From assembly GCF_921292975.1 (NCBI RefSeq), contig NZ_CAKLCM010000003.1:310001-374000 (forward strand): a DNA stretch of 64,000 nt, read 5' to 3'. Shown piece by piece: positions 8,550 through 17,151 of this stretch (position 1 is the stretch's first letter; every line of letters begins with the position of its first letter). The stretch is from Vibrio hippocampi. GTDB taxonomy: Bacteria > Pseudomonadota > Gammaproteobacteria > Enterobacterales > Vibrionaceae. The position numbers and the translations under genes were made by a program. Below the pieces are notes generated by a model that was not told where the DNA came from, made no database searches, and saw only the letters and a program-made list of their open reading frames with translations.

Positions 8550-9788
8550 TTAATCTTTATAGTATTCGCTGACTGATATGGGCAAGTCTGCACAGGCGAC
8601 ACTTCTCACAATGCGTTGGTCACAGAGGCTTAAATCGACCATTTTTACTGGGATAGTTGTCGCCAATTTGCTTGAAAAAAAGCACTTAATCATGGGCTTA
8701 GTCGCGATTGCTGTCGAATTCCAGACAATACCGACTTCCCCATTGGTCAGTTCCACCATTGAGCCCAACGGATAAACCCCCACACAGTTAATAAACTTAT
8801 ACACCAAACTGCGATCTAGGGTGCCATCCGCGGCCATATTGGTGAGTATTTTAAAGGCTTCAATGCTGTCCATACCACGCTTGTAGACGCGCTCCGCCGT
8901 CAGAGCATCATAGACATCAACAATGCTTGCCATGCGCACGTACAGAGGAATATGTTCACCTTTGACCCCAAGTGGATAGCCGGTACCATCGATCTTTTCG
9001 TGGTGCAGTAAGCAGATCTCCTTGCTGATGCGACTGATGTTTGACAGGTTATTGGCTCGACGGAAGCCTAGTTGAGGGTGTTGCTTAATGTGTTCAAATT
9101 CTTTTGGCGACAATTTTGAGGGCTTGTTGAGTACCTCTTGGTCTAGATCTATTTTGCCAAGATCATGAATTAAACCGCCGATAGCAAGTTGCGAAAGGGT
9201 GTGTTGATCCAATTTTAAGAAATGACCAAATCGGACTAACAAAAACGCCGTGCTGATGGAGTGTTCCAGCAAGTAGGTGTTTGCCTCTCGCATCGTCATG
9301 GTAATACGAAGCATGCTCTCATCTGCTGACACCGCTGCAACGATGGAGTCAGACCAATCATTGAGTTCCTCCGCCATTTTTTCCAGATTGGCAATGTCTT
9401 TATCAATTAACTTGGAGACGATATTTCGTGTTTCGAGTACCAATACCGCAGGGTGGTTCATGCCTTTATGAGGTGATGCGTCGCTATTACCCGTTTGCTC
9501 TTCTGGGGATTGTGGCGCTGAAGGCGTGCGGGTGACTGACGCGTTTTGCTTTTTGGCTGGCGACCTCTTTTCTAGTGCTGGCTTGGGAAAAATACACTCT
9601 TTGGCAGAGAGTGACTTATCTACCCAAACAAAGCGAATACCGCGCTTTTCTAGCTCAGCAATGTCCTTGTATGATGAAATCCTTCCTTGCACTTTGAGTT
9701 GACTCTCTTTCGATGCTTCCAACGAGGAAACAAACATCCCAGGCATAAGGTAAGAAAGCTCTAATTTTTGTGTTTTTGGTGCAGGCAT
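8550..9788 (-). CDS. HD-GYP domain c-di-GMP phosphodiesterase with N-terminal DUF3391
   Basis: A 412-aa cytoplasmic protein. Residues 1-~135 match the DUF3391 domain common to Vibrio/Shewanella HD-GYP proteins (LSYLMPGMFVSSLE; RFVWVDKS), with a Lys/Pro/Ser-rich linker near 70-110. The HD-GYP domain follows with HDLGKIDL (HD at ~208), later metal ligands, and HHEKIDGTGYP (~262-272), so the catalytic set appears intact. It would hydrolyse c-di-GMP and so oppose the two GGDEF proteins encoded at 41.2 and 43.5 kb. It is monocistronic and convergent with the GNAT gene. Confidence 0.93.
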   Translation of the reverse strand: MPAPKTQKLELSYLMPGMFVSSLEASKESQLKVQGRISSYKDIAELEKRGIRFVWVDKSLSAKECIFPKPALEKRSPAKKQNASVTRTPSAPQSPEEQTGNSDASPHKGMNHPAVLVLETRNIVSKLIDKDIANLEKMAEELNDWSDSIVAAVSADESMLRITMTMREANTYLLEHSISTAFLLVRFGHFLKLDQHTLSQLAIGGLIHDLGKIDLDQEVLNKPSKLSPKEFEHIKQHPQLGFRRANNLSNISRISKEICLLHHEKIDGTGYPLGVKGEHIPLYVRMASIVDVYDALTAERVYKRGMDSIEAFKILTNMAADGTLDRSLVYKFINCVGVYPLGSMVELTNGEVGIVWNSTAIATKPMIKCFFSSKLATTIPVKMVDLSLCDQRIVRSVACADLPISVSEYYKD

Positions 9789-9890
9789 TTTTATAACGTA
9801 CTCTAGTTTTACTACGGTTTATTTTAGATGACACAAGTAAAGACAAATGTCTTGGTTGTCACAAACTGTATGTGTGACTGTAAAAAACCT

Positions 9891-9934
9891 AAAAAAAGGC
9901 ATATTGATAGTGAATTATTCAATATCAATATGCC
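9891..9934 (-). terminator. Terminator of the artPIQM operon
   Basis: A perfect 12-bp stem, GGCATATTGATA (9898-9909) with TATCAATATGCC (9923-9934), is followed on the minus strand by seven T (9891-9897). It lies 172 bases downstream of artM. The rest of the 9789-10105 gap shows no gene. Confidence 0.85.
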
Positions 9935-10105
9935 GTGATTGGCGTTCCTGAGAACTAAAAAAACTAAAGGCTATGGTTCAAAATACAGGAATTCAACGTA
10001 TTGTAGGGAGTGCGAGTTGAAGAGTAAACCCTTCTTTATATTCAATAAGTTAAATGGTATTGGTGCCGCAACTCACCAACAGGATTGGGTTGCGGTACCT
10101 CAATA

Positions 10106-10777
10106 TTAATGACTGTTCTCAAACGCCAGCACTTTGCGCTCAACACGACGGAAAATCAGCGTGAGCAAGCCGTTTACCGCAAGATAAAACAGCCCAGCAG
10201 TACCGAAAACCGCTAATGTGTCATAGGTTTGTGCGTTGATCCGCTGAGCGTAACCCATGATGTCCATAATGGTGATCGTACTGGCTAAAGACGTGCCTTT
10301 AAACACCAAGATCACTTCGTTCGAATACGCTGGGATTGCACGGCGAATGGCAAACGGCAGCAATACCGCTAACGTCTGTTTGCGATTCATCCCTAACGCT
10401 CGGCATGCCTGCCATTGACCGGATGGGATAGCGTTATAGGCACCCTTAAACAATTGAGTACTGTATGCCGCCGTATTAAGAGCCAGCGCGAGCATGGCAC
10501 AGAACCACGGTTCTTTAAACCATGTCCATAGGAAACTCTGCCTTATCCAGTCAAATTGTCCCGGTCCGTAGTAAACGAGGAAAATTTGGATAAGAAGTGG
10601 CGTTCCGGTGAAAAGGGTAATCAGGCCTCGTGTCAACCAATGGGCAATCGGCGTGCGTAATATCAGCGATAGGGTCATCAGCAGTGCGAGAACGCAACCG
10701 ACAAATAGTGAGACAAAGGTGAGCTGCAAACTGGTTACCAAGCCGTCAAACAGTTGCCAAATATGTTGTTGGTTCAT
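10106..10777 (-). CDS. artM: Arginine ABC transporter permease ArtM
   Basis: A 223-aa inner-membrane permease of the HisM/ArtM type with about five helices. The EAA-like loop QWQACRALGMNRKQTLAVLLPFAIRRAIP contacts the ATPase. It is the last gene of the art operon and overlaps artQ (ATGA), the same order as E. coli artPIQM. It forms a heterodimeric channel with ArtQ. Specificity for arginine rests on operon identity and the binding protein, so lysine, ornithine or histidine remain possible. Confidence 0.88.
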   Translation of the reverse strand: MNQQHIWQLFDGLVTSLQLTFVSLFVGCVLALLMTLSLILRTPIAHWLTRGLITLFTGTPLLIQIFLVYYGPGQFDWIRQSFLWTWFKEPWFCAMLALALNTAAYSTQLFKGAYNAIPSGQWQACRALGMNRKQTLAVLLPFAIRRAIPAYSNEVILVFKGTSLASTITIMDIMGYAQRINAQTYDTLAVFGTAGLFYLAVNGLLTLIFRRVERKVLAFENSH

Positions 10778-11466
10778 GCGGTTGCTCCTGTGTGACTGCT
10801 GGATTGCTCTTGAATCGAGAAGCGTTTATCAATGATCTTCACTACTTTTTGAGTCACTAAGGTAATCAGCAAATACACCACAGCAGCCGTTGCGTACCAA
10901 GTGAAAGCCTCATGGGTCGCTGCAGAAGTGAGCTGAGCTTGTTTCATTAAATCGGTGACACCGATAAGCGAAACCAGTGCGGTATCCTTGAGGAGCACCA
11001 GCCATTGGTTAGTTAATCCCGGCAAGGCGTGTTTTACCGCTTGAGGTAACACAATACGCAAGAAAGTGCGAGGGCGACTGATACCCAGTGCGCTTGCGGC
11101 TTCTCGCTGACCTTTAGGCACGGCTTTTAGAGCACCACGGATAGTTTGCGAGGCATACGATGCAAAAATGAGTGATAGCGCGATTACACCGGATAAAAAT
11201 GGGCTGACCTCAATAAAGTCGCCAGTGATCAAGAATAGGACTTGAGTCGAGCCAAAAAAGATAAACAGAACCACCAACAGTTCAGGCAAGCCACGTATCA
11301 CAGTCACAATGGCACTAGTGGGCCAACTAATGACGCGTTTACGTGACATTTCACCAGCAGCGAACAGTACCGCTAGCAATAAACCGACCAAAAGGCTGAC
11401 AAAGGCAAGCTGGAGTGTGACCCAGCTTGCTTGCAACAAAGAGGCGGAATAACCCGTCAAACCCAT
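10774..11466 (-). CDS. artQ: Arginine ABC transporter permease ArtQ
   Basis: The ATG at 11466 (MGLTGYSASLLQASWVTLQL) is chosen: it lies one base after the stop of the binding-protein gene and gives a 230-aa product of usual length. A longer reading frame to 11529 would run into that gene. It is a HisQ/ArtQ-type permease with the EAA loop GQREAASALGISRPRTFLRIVLPQAVKHALPG and multiple helices. Its stop overlaps artM. Confidence 0.9.
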   Translation of the reverse strand: MGLTGYSASLLQASWVTLQLAFVSLLVGLLLAVLFAAGEMSRKRVISWPTSAIVTVIRGLPELLVVLFIFFGSTQVLFLITGDFIEVSPFLSGVIALSLIFASYASQTIRGALKAVPKGQREAASALGISRPRTFLRIVLPQAVKHALPGLTNQWLVLLKDTALVSLIGVTDLMKQAQLTSAATHEAFTWYATAAVVYLLITLVTQKVVKIIDKRFSIQEQSSSHTGATA

Positions 11467-11467
11467 A

Positions 11468-12199
11468 TTAGTTACCGAAGTACTTGTTGAAGATAGCTTG
11501 GTATTCGCCGTTAGCTTTGACTGCCGCAAGCGCTTGGTTTAGCTGGTCAACGAGTTCTTGATTACCTTTGTTAACGGCGATACCAAAACCGTTACCAAAA
11601 TAGGCTGGGTTAGTAATTTGCTCGCCCACGTAGGTCAGCTTATCGTTTTTGTTAAACCACTCAGCGACGACCGCAGTGTCACCAAATACCGAGTCGATAC
11701 GACCGTTTTGCATATCAATAAAGGCATCTTGATAGCTCGCGTAAGGAACGGTAGTCACGCCCGGCATCTGTTCGATCAGGTAGCTTTGGTGTGTTGAACC
11801 ATTTTGGACACCGATCTTCTTGCCTTCAAGTGCCGCTTTATCCGCCACTTGACCCTCAATGGCGACGAAGGCAGCTGAGTTGTCATAGTACGCATCGGTA
11901 AAGCTCACTTGTTGTTGACGCGCTTCGGTAATATCCATTGCAGAGATTGCAGCATCATAGCGTTTGAATTTCAGTGCTGGGATCAGGCTGTCAAATGCTT
12001 GGTTATGGAAACTGCATTTTGCCTCTATCTGCTGACAGAGTGCATTAGCCAGATCGACATCAAAGCCTTGGATCTGGTTATTCTCATCCATGTATTCAAA
12101 AGGGGCATAGGTCGCTTCCATGGCAAATTTGATTGTTTGCTGTGCCATTGCACCAGTGGATGCGAAACCGATAAGTGAAGCGAGTAGAATTTTTTTCAT
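11468..12199 (-). CDS. artI: Arginine-binding periplasmic protein (ArtI/ArtJ family)
   Basis: A 243-aa type II solute-binding protein with a signal peptide cleaved after GAMAQ. The mature start TIKFAMEATYAPFEYMDENNQIQGFDVDLANAL is the conserved entry of basic amino-acid binding proteins. YDAAISAMDITEARQQQVSFTDAYY and the IGVQNGSTHQSYL ligand loop follow, with a C-terminal GFGIAVNKGN motif. A cysteine pair (LCQQIEAKC) fits the conserved disulfide of the family. It delivers ligand to ArtQM in the periplasm. Confidence 0.92.
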   Translation of the reverse strand: MKKILLASLIGFASTGAMAQQTIKFAMEATYAPFEYMDENNQIQGFDVDLANALCQQIEAKCSFHNQAFDSLIPALKFKRYDAAISAMDITEARQQQVSFTDAYYDNSAAFVAIEGQVADKAALEGKKIGVQNGSTHQSYLIEQMPGVTTVPYASYQDAFIDMQNGRIDSVFGDTAVVAEWFNKNDKLTYVGEQITNPAYFGNGFGIAVNKGNQELVDQLNQALAAVKANGEYQAIFNKYFGN

Positions 12200-12261
12200 G
12201 ACGATTCTCCAGTTGTGCTTTGTATAAGAGGCAAAGCAGGCTCGTTTGATTTTAGTTAGTT

Positions 12262-12990
12262 TTAGTGAGTGAGATAGTCGGCGAAAGCCTGTGTCTCAGG
12301 GTTGTCGAACGCTTGTTTTGTACCGTGTTCAACAATATGACCACGTTCTAAATAGAGGACGTGACTGGCAATTTTTTTTGCGAAATCGACTTCATGGGTT
12401 ACCACGACTTGAGTGATACCCGTTTGGCTAAGGTCTTTAATGATGTTGACGACCTGAGAAGTGATCTCGGGATCCAGCGCCGCCGTCGGTTCATCGAACA
12501 ATAAGATCTCAGGTTTCATCATTAAGGCGCGAGCGATAGCGACCCGTTGTTGTTGACCTCCTGAGAGTTGCAGCGGCCAAGCGTTGGCTTTGTCGGCAAG
12601 TTGCAGTTTGCCCAGTAGCGCCATCGCTTCGGATTCAGCTTGCGCTTTTGATAGACCCGCCACCTTGGTTGGGGCTTCAATCAAGTTTTCCATCACGGTT
12701 AAATGTGGCCAGAGGTTATATTGTTGAAAAACCATGCCGACCTTGCGACGCAAATTCAATCCTTGTTTCTCCGCGATAGGCTTAGAGAAATCAAAAGCTT
12801 CATTAGCAAGGGAGAGTGAGCCTTGAGAAGCGGTTTCAAGCAGGTTAAGAACACGCAGTAACGAGCTTTTTCCTGCTCCACTTGGACCAAGCAAAACTAA
12901 GGTTTCACCTTTCTCACAGACAAAGCTGACATCGTGCAACACTTGGGTGTCACCATAGAACTTGTTGATTTGATTAACTCGAATACTCAT
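12262..12990 (-). CDS. artP: Arginine ABC transporter ATP-binding protein ArtP
   Basis: The ATG at 12990 ([18 protein letters not shown]) is preferred over the one five codons upstream because it gives the standard ABC N-terminus (242 aa). The nucleotide-binding set is complete: Walker [11 protein letters not shown]-loop [13 protein letters not shown], signature [15 protein letters not shown], Walker [16 protein letters not shown]-loop VVTHE. As first gene of the operon it is transcribed away from the gene at 13203. No convincing ArgR box was found upstream. Confidence 0.93.
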   Translation of the reverse strand: MSIRVNQINKFYGDTQVLHDVSFVCEKGETLVLLGPSGAGKSSLLRVLNLLETASQGSLSLANEAFDFSKPIAEKQGLNLRRKVGMVFQQYNLWPHLTVMENLIEAPTKVAGLSKAQAESEAMALLGKLQLADKANAWPLQLSGGQQQRVAIARALMMKPEILLFDEPTAALDPEITSQVVNIIKDLSQTGITQVVVTHEVDFAKKIASHVLYLERGHIVEHGTKQAFDNPETQAFADYLTH

Positions 12991-13153
12991 GCTGATAAAC
13001 CGCATATAAACTCAATTTTCGCTTATACTACTTTACTTGCGATTTTATGCAATAAAAATGTATAAAAATATCAATTGATGGAGTTTTGTGTCGTAACTTG
13101 CTCTAAAAGTAGACAATTAGTTAAATGCTGTTGATGAGGGAGACGGGGGATTG

Positions 13154-13183
13154 TATCGCCATCGTGTTGAATTGATGGCGATA
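13154..13183. terminator. Inverted repeat downstream of the ureohydrolase-like gene
   Basis: TATCGCCATC (13154-13163) and GATGGCGATA (13174-13183) form a perfect 10-bp stem with a 10-base loop, 20 bases beyond the stop of the gene ending at 13203. No T-run follows, so termination is only a possibility. Confidence 0.4.
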
Positions 13184-13202
13184 GATGAGCTGAGTATTTG
13201 AA

Positions 13203-14063
13203 TTAACTGACGGCTTGAAGCGAGGCGGAATGGCGATGGTGAATTGTTGTCTCTTGCACTAAACGTTGTGTGGTGCGAGAGTAGATATCTTGTTCATTGC
13301 TGCCGACGAGTTGAATCGTCAATACTTTTTGTGAAGCAAGGCACTGACGCAATAACTTAAAGACCAAACTCGCATCGATTTTTTGTTTCAGCACCCTGTC
13401 GTTGACGTTAGCAATAGAGGCAAGGTCGATAGTGACCACCAACTTGTCGCAGTGTGAGATAAAGCGACTCAATTGATCTTTGATCATCGCTTTATTGCGG
13501 TGAGTGACTTCCTCTAAGGTGAGCCAATCGCATCCCATGTCTTCTGCGTACTCAAAATTTGCAAAGCTATTGCTCGCCACATCAACACCAATATGAAAGG
13601 CGCGACACTGTTGATGACGAGTCAGTGCAAAATGAATCATAGAGTTGGCACTGACATCGACACACGGATCCATTAACAAATTGAGGTTGATGTTCACAAT
13701 GCCAACGTCTGAGTATTGCTGGCTAAAGTATGGCAAAGCTCTCAATATGACTTCGTGTTGATTACACAATAGCAGGGGAAGTCGATGTTGCTCGATTTGT
13801 TTGATTAGCCCTGATAACAGCTTCTGCTCTCGAAGCTTTGAGGGAATATCGTTATCTAAACAAAAGTGACCAGTGTGTTGAATCCGAGCGGCGATGCCTT
13901 GTTCTAATAACCACTCAGACGCCGTTTCTAACAGAGCATCGCTATCTTCAAACAGGTCTCGACTGACAGGCTTCAACCATTCATTCACTGTGGTAAGCGT
14001 GAGCGGGGAAGACTGAGGCGCATAATTAGTTGGACGCCATAACTGTTTGAAGATATTCAACAT
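13203..14063 (-). CDS. Degenerate ureohydrolase-fold (arginase-like) protein, probably non-catalytic
   Basis: About 286 aa from the ATG at 14063 (MLNIFKQLWRPTNY), 7 bases after the IclR stop; a longer frame would overlap the regulator. The order of segments follows the arginase/agmatinase fold, but the metal ligands are replaced. The GGDHS region is LLLCNQHEVI (~97-106), the DAHxD region is VNINLNLLMDP (~123-133) and the DxDxxDP region is VTIDLASI (~210-217). SANSMIHFAL and RAFHIGVDV match the SxGxMxhhal and hiGiR strands. A true agmatinase (SpeB) lies 1.2 kb upstream. Likely a regulatory or scaffold paralogue; the fold call is by eye and function is unknown. Confidence 0.55.
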   Translation of the reverse strand: MLNIFKQLWRPTNYAPQSSPLTLTTVNEWLKPVSRDLFEDSDALLETASEWLLEQGIAARIQHTGHFCLDNDIPSKLREQKLLSGLIKQIEQHRLPLLLCNQHEVILRALPYFSQQYSDVGIVNINLNLLMDPCVDVSANSMIHFALTRHQQCRAFHIGVDVASNSFANFEYAEDMGCDWLTLEEVTHRNKAMIKDQLSRFISHCDKLVVTIDLASIANVNDRVLKQKIDASLVFKLLRQCLASQKVLTIQLVGSNEQDIYSRTTQRLVQETTIHHRHSASLQAVS

Positions 14064-14070
14064 AACCTTG

Positions 14071-14805
14071 TTACCTCTCCGGAGGCAGCGCTCTTGCTGC
14101 CTGTAAAACATGCAGGATAAACCGATCCTTGTGTGCCTTAACTCGATGAGCTGGCGCCATGATGGAAACTGCACCAATTAGCTTTGTACCTTTCAATACT
14201 GGAGCGCTAATGCCGGTAACACCTGAGTCAATCTCTGAGGTACTCACTGCAAATCCTTGCTTACGGATCTGCTCAAGTTCGAGATTCCACTGTTCGAGTT
14301 GTGAAGCATGACCAAAGTATCTCAGTATTTTGTTGCGGCGGTTTTCAGGTAAAAATGCCAGCATCACTTTAGAAGATGCGCCCGCTAGTAAGGGCTGACT
14401 TTGACCGATAACATAGCTGCACCGTAATGCCTGCTGGCTCTCTTTTAAGCTGACACATAGTGCGCGATAACCAACAGGTACAAGATAAGCGGCCATTTCA
14501 CTCGTTTGTTTTTGCAGCCTAGATAGAATGCAGTCGATCGCTTCGAGGTTATGCTGGCTACTTTGGTAACTATGCATCAACATTAAAGCCGCCGGACCGA
14601 CAATTAGGGTTTTGTCGTTTGGGCTCTCTTCAATCAGGTTCCACTCTTTCAACAGTTTGAGATGACGGTACAAACTGCTTAGAGGAACCCCAAGCTGCTC
14701 ACTAAGCACTTTCGCGGTAACTGGCACTTCCGATACAGCGACCTGCATGAGTAGTTGCAGAGGTTTCTCATTCACTTGTGTTACGGGTGATGGTGCGTTT
14801 TCCAT
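14071..14805 (-). CDS. IclR family transcriptional regulator
   Basis: A 244-aa protein with an N-terminal winged HTH (~10-60: LLMQVAVSEVPVTAKVLSEQLGVPLSSLYRHLKLL) and a C-terminal effector domain ending with SEIDSGVTGISAPVLKGTKLIGAVSIMAP, the typical IclR signature. It precedes the ureohydrolase-like gene by 7 bases as one transcript. IclR proteins usually bind a small acid or aromatic ligand and act near their own gene. Likely targets are its own operon or the small gene and speB beyond it. Confidence 0.9.
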   Translation of the reverse strand: MENAPSPVTQVNEKPLQLLMQVAVSEVPVTAKVLSEQLGVPLSSLYRHLKLLKEWNLIEESPNDKTLIVGPAALMLMHSYQSSQHNLEAIDCILSRLQKQTSEMAAYLVPVGYRALCVSLKESQQALRCSYVIGQSQPLLAGASSKVMLAFLPENRRNKILRYFGHASQLEQWNLELEQIRKQGFAVSTSEIDSGVTGISAPVLKGTKLIGAVSIMAPAHRVKAHKDRFILHVLQAARALPPER

Positions 14806-14910
14806 AGAGTGTTATCTACTTTATTTCCCCTTTACGCAATGGCATTTCTCAATGGGTAAGAAACCAAACGATTGTTATTAGGGGTATTCTTATTCAGTAA
14901 TAAAAATGCG

Positions 14911-14966
14911 AACGTTTCCAGTCTTTCACGGTTTGCTATCGAGAAACGTGATTGTTCGGAAACGTT
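14911..14966. promoter_or_regulatory. Inverted repeat, candidate operator upstream of the IclR gene
   Basis: AACGTTTCC (14911-14919) and GGAAACGTT (14958-14966) are perfect inverse copies separated by 38 bases, placed between the divergent IclR gene (start 14805) and the 55-aa gene (start 15052). A related AAACGTG occurs inside the loop. Could be a pair of half sites for IclR; not proven. Confidence 0.4.
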
Positions 14967-15051
14967 ATTTGCGTTGTATTTGTCTGATATCAAATATTGT
15001 TAGCGGTGTGCCGAGTAACCTGATCTCCGCGTAATAACAAGGAGTGTCTAT

Positions 15052-15219
15052 ATGCAAATGGTGTGCGGTACCTGTCGGCAGTTTATTCGTAACAAGCAGA
15101 GTCAATCAGACCTTTGTAGTGCGTGGGATAACCCAACAACAATGAAACGTCAGGCGTGCCAATTTTGGATGCCTAAATCGTCATTTTCGCTGGTTAAAAA
15201 TGAGGAAAAACAGTCATAG
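15052..15219 (+). CDS. Small cysteine-containing protein, 55 aa, unknown
   Basis: ATG at 15052 has an excellent ribosome-binding site (AAGGAG at 15039-15044, 7-base spacer) and the frame runs 55 codons to TAG at 15217-15219. The product opens MQMVCGTCRQFIRNKQ and has four cysteines (5, 8, 22, 36) with a CxxC at the start, suggesting a small metal-binding or zinc-ribbon-like domain. It has no signal peptide and no membrane helix. It sits between the divergent IclR gene and convergent speB. The family is not recognised. Confidence 0.7.
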   Translation: MQMVCGTCRQFIRNKQSQSDLCSAWDNPTTMKRQACQFWMPKSSFSLVKNEEKQS

Positions 15220-15289
15220 TGGCGATTTTCAGCCGTTATTGTTTGGCTGCTATTTCCACGCACTGTCTTCCCTCTCCATGCACTTCGGT

Positions 15290-16216
15290 TTATTTGTCTT
15301 TAGGTTTCGATGCCCAAAGGTATAGCAATTCTAAGCCGATGGTTGCACCTGCTAGCGCCGTCATGTCACTACTGTCATAGGGCGGAGCGACTTCAACAAC
15401 ATCCATACCGACTAAGTTAATCCCAGCTAAACCACGGATGATTTTTAGGATTTTGTCTGAGGTTAAGCCACCACAGACTGGCGTTCCGGTACCCGGTGCA
15501 AAAGCGGGATCGAGACAATCAATATCAAACGTAATATAAACTGGACGATCGCCAATCGTTTGGCGGATCTGTTCGACGATCTGCTCTGCGCTCATGTCGT
15601 TGGCTTGCATTGCATCAATGACATTGAAGCTGTGATTATTCACTTCATATTCGGTACGAATACCGATCTGTACCGAATGCTTCGCACTGATTAACCCCTC
15701 TTTGGGTGCATGATAGAACATGGTGCCATGGTCATAACTGCTGCCATTGGCGTAGGTATCAGTATGTGCATCGAAATGAATCAGAGCCATTTCGCCATAA
15801 TGCTTAGCATAAGCACGAAGTAGTGGCAGAGTGATAAAGTGATCGCCACCCAATGCAAGAATGGTTTTACCATCACGCAATATTTCACACGCAGCGGCTT
15901 CTAAACGATAGGTAAAATCTTCAGTATCACCGCAATCAAAGACGAGGTCGCCAGCGTCTAACACTTTTGTTTGTTCAAACAAGTTAAACTGCCATGGGAA
16001 TTTCTTCTCTTCCCAGCTTAGATTGACAGAGGCTCGGCGAATCGCATCAGGACCCAGTCGTGCGCCCGGACGCCCTGACGTTGCCATATCGAGAGGTACA
16101 CCGAGTACCACGACGTCAGCATCCGAGCCGATAGGATCTCTTTGGTAAGGACGACGCATAAAGGTCATCGCATTTGAGTAAAGAGAATGGTCCTGTTTAC
16201 TAAATAAATCGAACAT
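15290..16216 (-). CDS. speB: Agmatinase SpeB
   Basis: A 308-aa ureohydrolase with all manganese ligands: GGDH (123-126), DAHTD (149-153) and DIDCLD (231-236), followed by [14 protein letters not shown], the agmatinase signature. It converts agmatine to putrescine and urea in the cytoplasm. The arginine decarboxylase that would feed it is not in the window. With artPIQM nearby, the region covers arginine uptake and part of arginine-to-putrescine conversion. The start [19 protein letters not shown] is the only good one. Confidence 0.95.
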   Translation of the reverse strand: MFDLFSKQDHSLYSNAMTFMRRPYQRDPIGSDADVVVLGVPLDMATSGRPGARLGPDAIRRASVNLSWEEKKFPWQFNLFEQTKVLDAGDLVFDCGDTEDFTYRLEAAACEILRDGKTILALGGDHFITLPLLRAYAKHYGEMALIHFDAHTDTYANGSSYDHGTMFYHAPKEGLISAKHSVQIGIRTEYEVNNHSFNVIDAMQANDMSAEQIVEQIRQTIGDRPVYITFDIDCLDPAFAPGTGTPVCGGLTSDKILKIIRGLAGINLVGMDVVEVAPPYDSSDMTALAGATIGLELLYLWASKPKDK

Positions 16217-16426
16217 GTGAATTTCCGCAAAATAATTGGCTAAACCAAGCTTCGCGCGTCAGTGACGATAGGCGATGCCCAGTAAGTAAATTGCAGGCAT
16301 TAACGGACAAATAGCAGGCGATGTCTAACAAAAAACGGTTGTCGTTTCGATAAAGAAAAGGTGATTAAGGAACTAGGTTGTCGGGGTTAGTTTGTTAGGG
16401 AGAAAGGTTGTAGGGGGCAGAAACCA

Positions 16427-16452
16427 AAAAAGACCTCAATTGAGGTCTTTTA
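16427..16452 (-). terminator. Terminator of the cold-shock gene
   Basis: AAAAGACCTCAATTGAGGTCTTTT is a near-perfect palindrome with A and T runs on both sides. It sits 24 bases after the csp stop and can act in both directions. Confidence 0.85.
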
Positions 16453-16475
16453 TCTATCAAGAGTAGCAGAAGTAA

Positions 16476-16685
16476 TTACTGAGGAATTACGTTAACTGCT
16501 TGAGGGCCTTTTTGACCAGACTCAACACCAAAAGAAACCGCTTGGCCTTCTTTTAGAGTTTTGAAACCTTCACCAGAGATTGCACGGAAGTGAACGAATA
16601 CGTCTGGACCGTTCTCTTGTGCGATGAAGCCGTAGCCTTTCTCTTCGTTAAACCATTTTACAGTGCCAGTATTTGTGTTAGACAT
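16476..16685 (-). CDS. CspA-family cold-shock protein
   Basis: A 69-aa single-domain nucleic-acid-binding protein. Both RNA-binding motifs are intact: KGYGFIAQ (RNP1) and VFVHFRAI (RNP2). It acts as an RNA chaperone in the cytoplasm. It is monocistronic, with a strong terminator 24 bases downstream and a long upstream leader region (see next entry), as usual for csp mRNAs whose translation responds to temperature. Which Csp paralogue this is cannot be told from the sequence alone. Confidence 0.95.
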   Translation of the reverse strand: MSNTNTGTVKWFNEEKGYGFIAQENGPDVFVHFRAISGEGFKTLKEGQAVSFGVESGQKGPQAVNVIPQ

Positions 16686-17151
16686 TTTGTGTCCCTTACG
16701 TTTTAGATTAAAGTTGCCTTTCGGCGGTCTCGCTTTGTGGTTCTGTTTATTTAATCAAGGTGTAAACGGATAAAACGAATGGCAAATACTCGCGGTGGAA
16801 CTATCTGACAATACAACTCGTACTCTTTTACTCTTAACTATATAACTCTGAACACCAGAGCGAGGTAAGTGTAACACAGCATAATACGGAATAAATTAAA
16901 TTCTTGTGAACATATCAAAAAAAACCTTTTTTTTGATTTAATGCATCATTTTTTTTACAAATGCGACGCAATTACCAACAAATATTGCCATCTTAAGCCA
17001 AATTTCGGCATATCAAGGTGATACTTGCATTAGAACATGATGCTGCTAAGCCAGTGTTTTGCACTTTTGTAGCCTAGAATCTTAAAGCGACTTGAGTATA
17101 ATGTTCGCGCTTATCACTTCAACTAGCCATCCATAAGGTTACCAAACAGCC
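16686..17151. other. Divergent intergenic region: csp leader and trmH-type gene promoter
   Basis: This 466-base stretch carries no gene. On the minus strand the first ~170-200 bases would be the csp 5' leader, with a small CTCTG-loop-CAGAG hairpin at 16846-16860. The middle (16880-17000) is very AT-rich. The plus-strand side leads to the methyltransferase gene (GTATAATG near 17095-17102 resembles a -10 box). Confidence 0.4.

Noticed and set aside
13006..13090. ArgR box upstream of artP
   Set aside because: TGTATAAAAATATCA is one base too long and only loosely fits the 18-base consensus.
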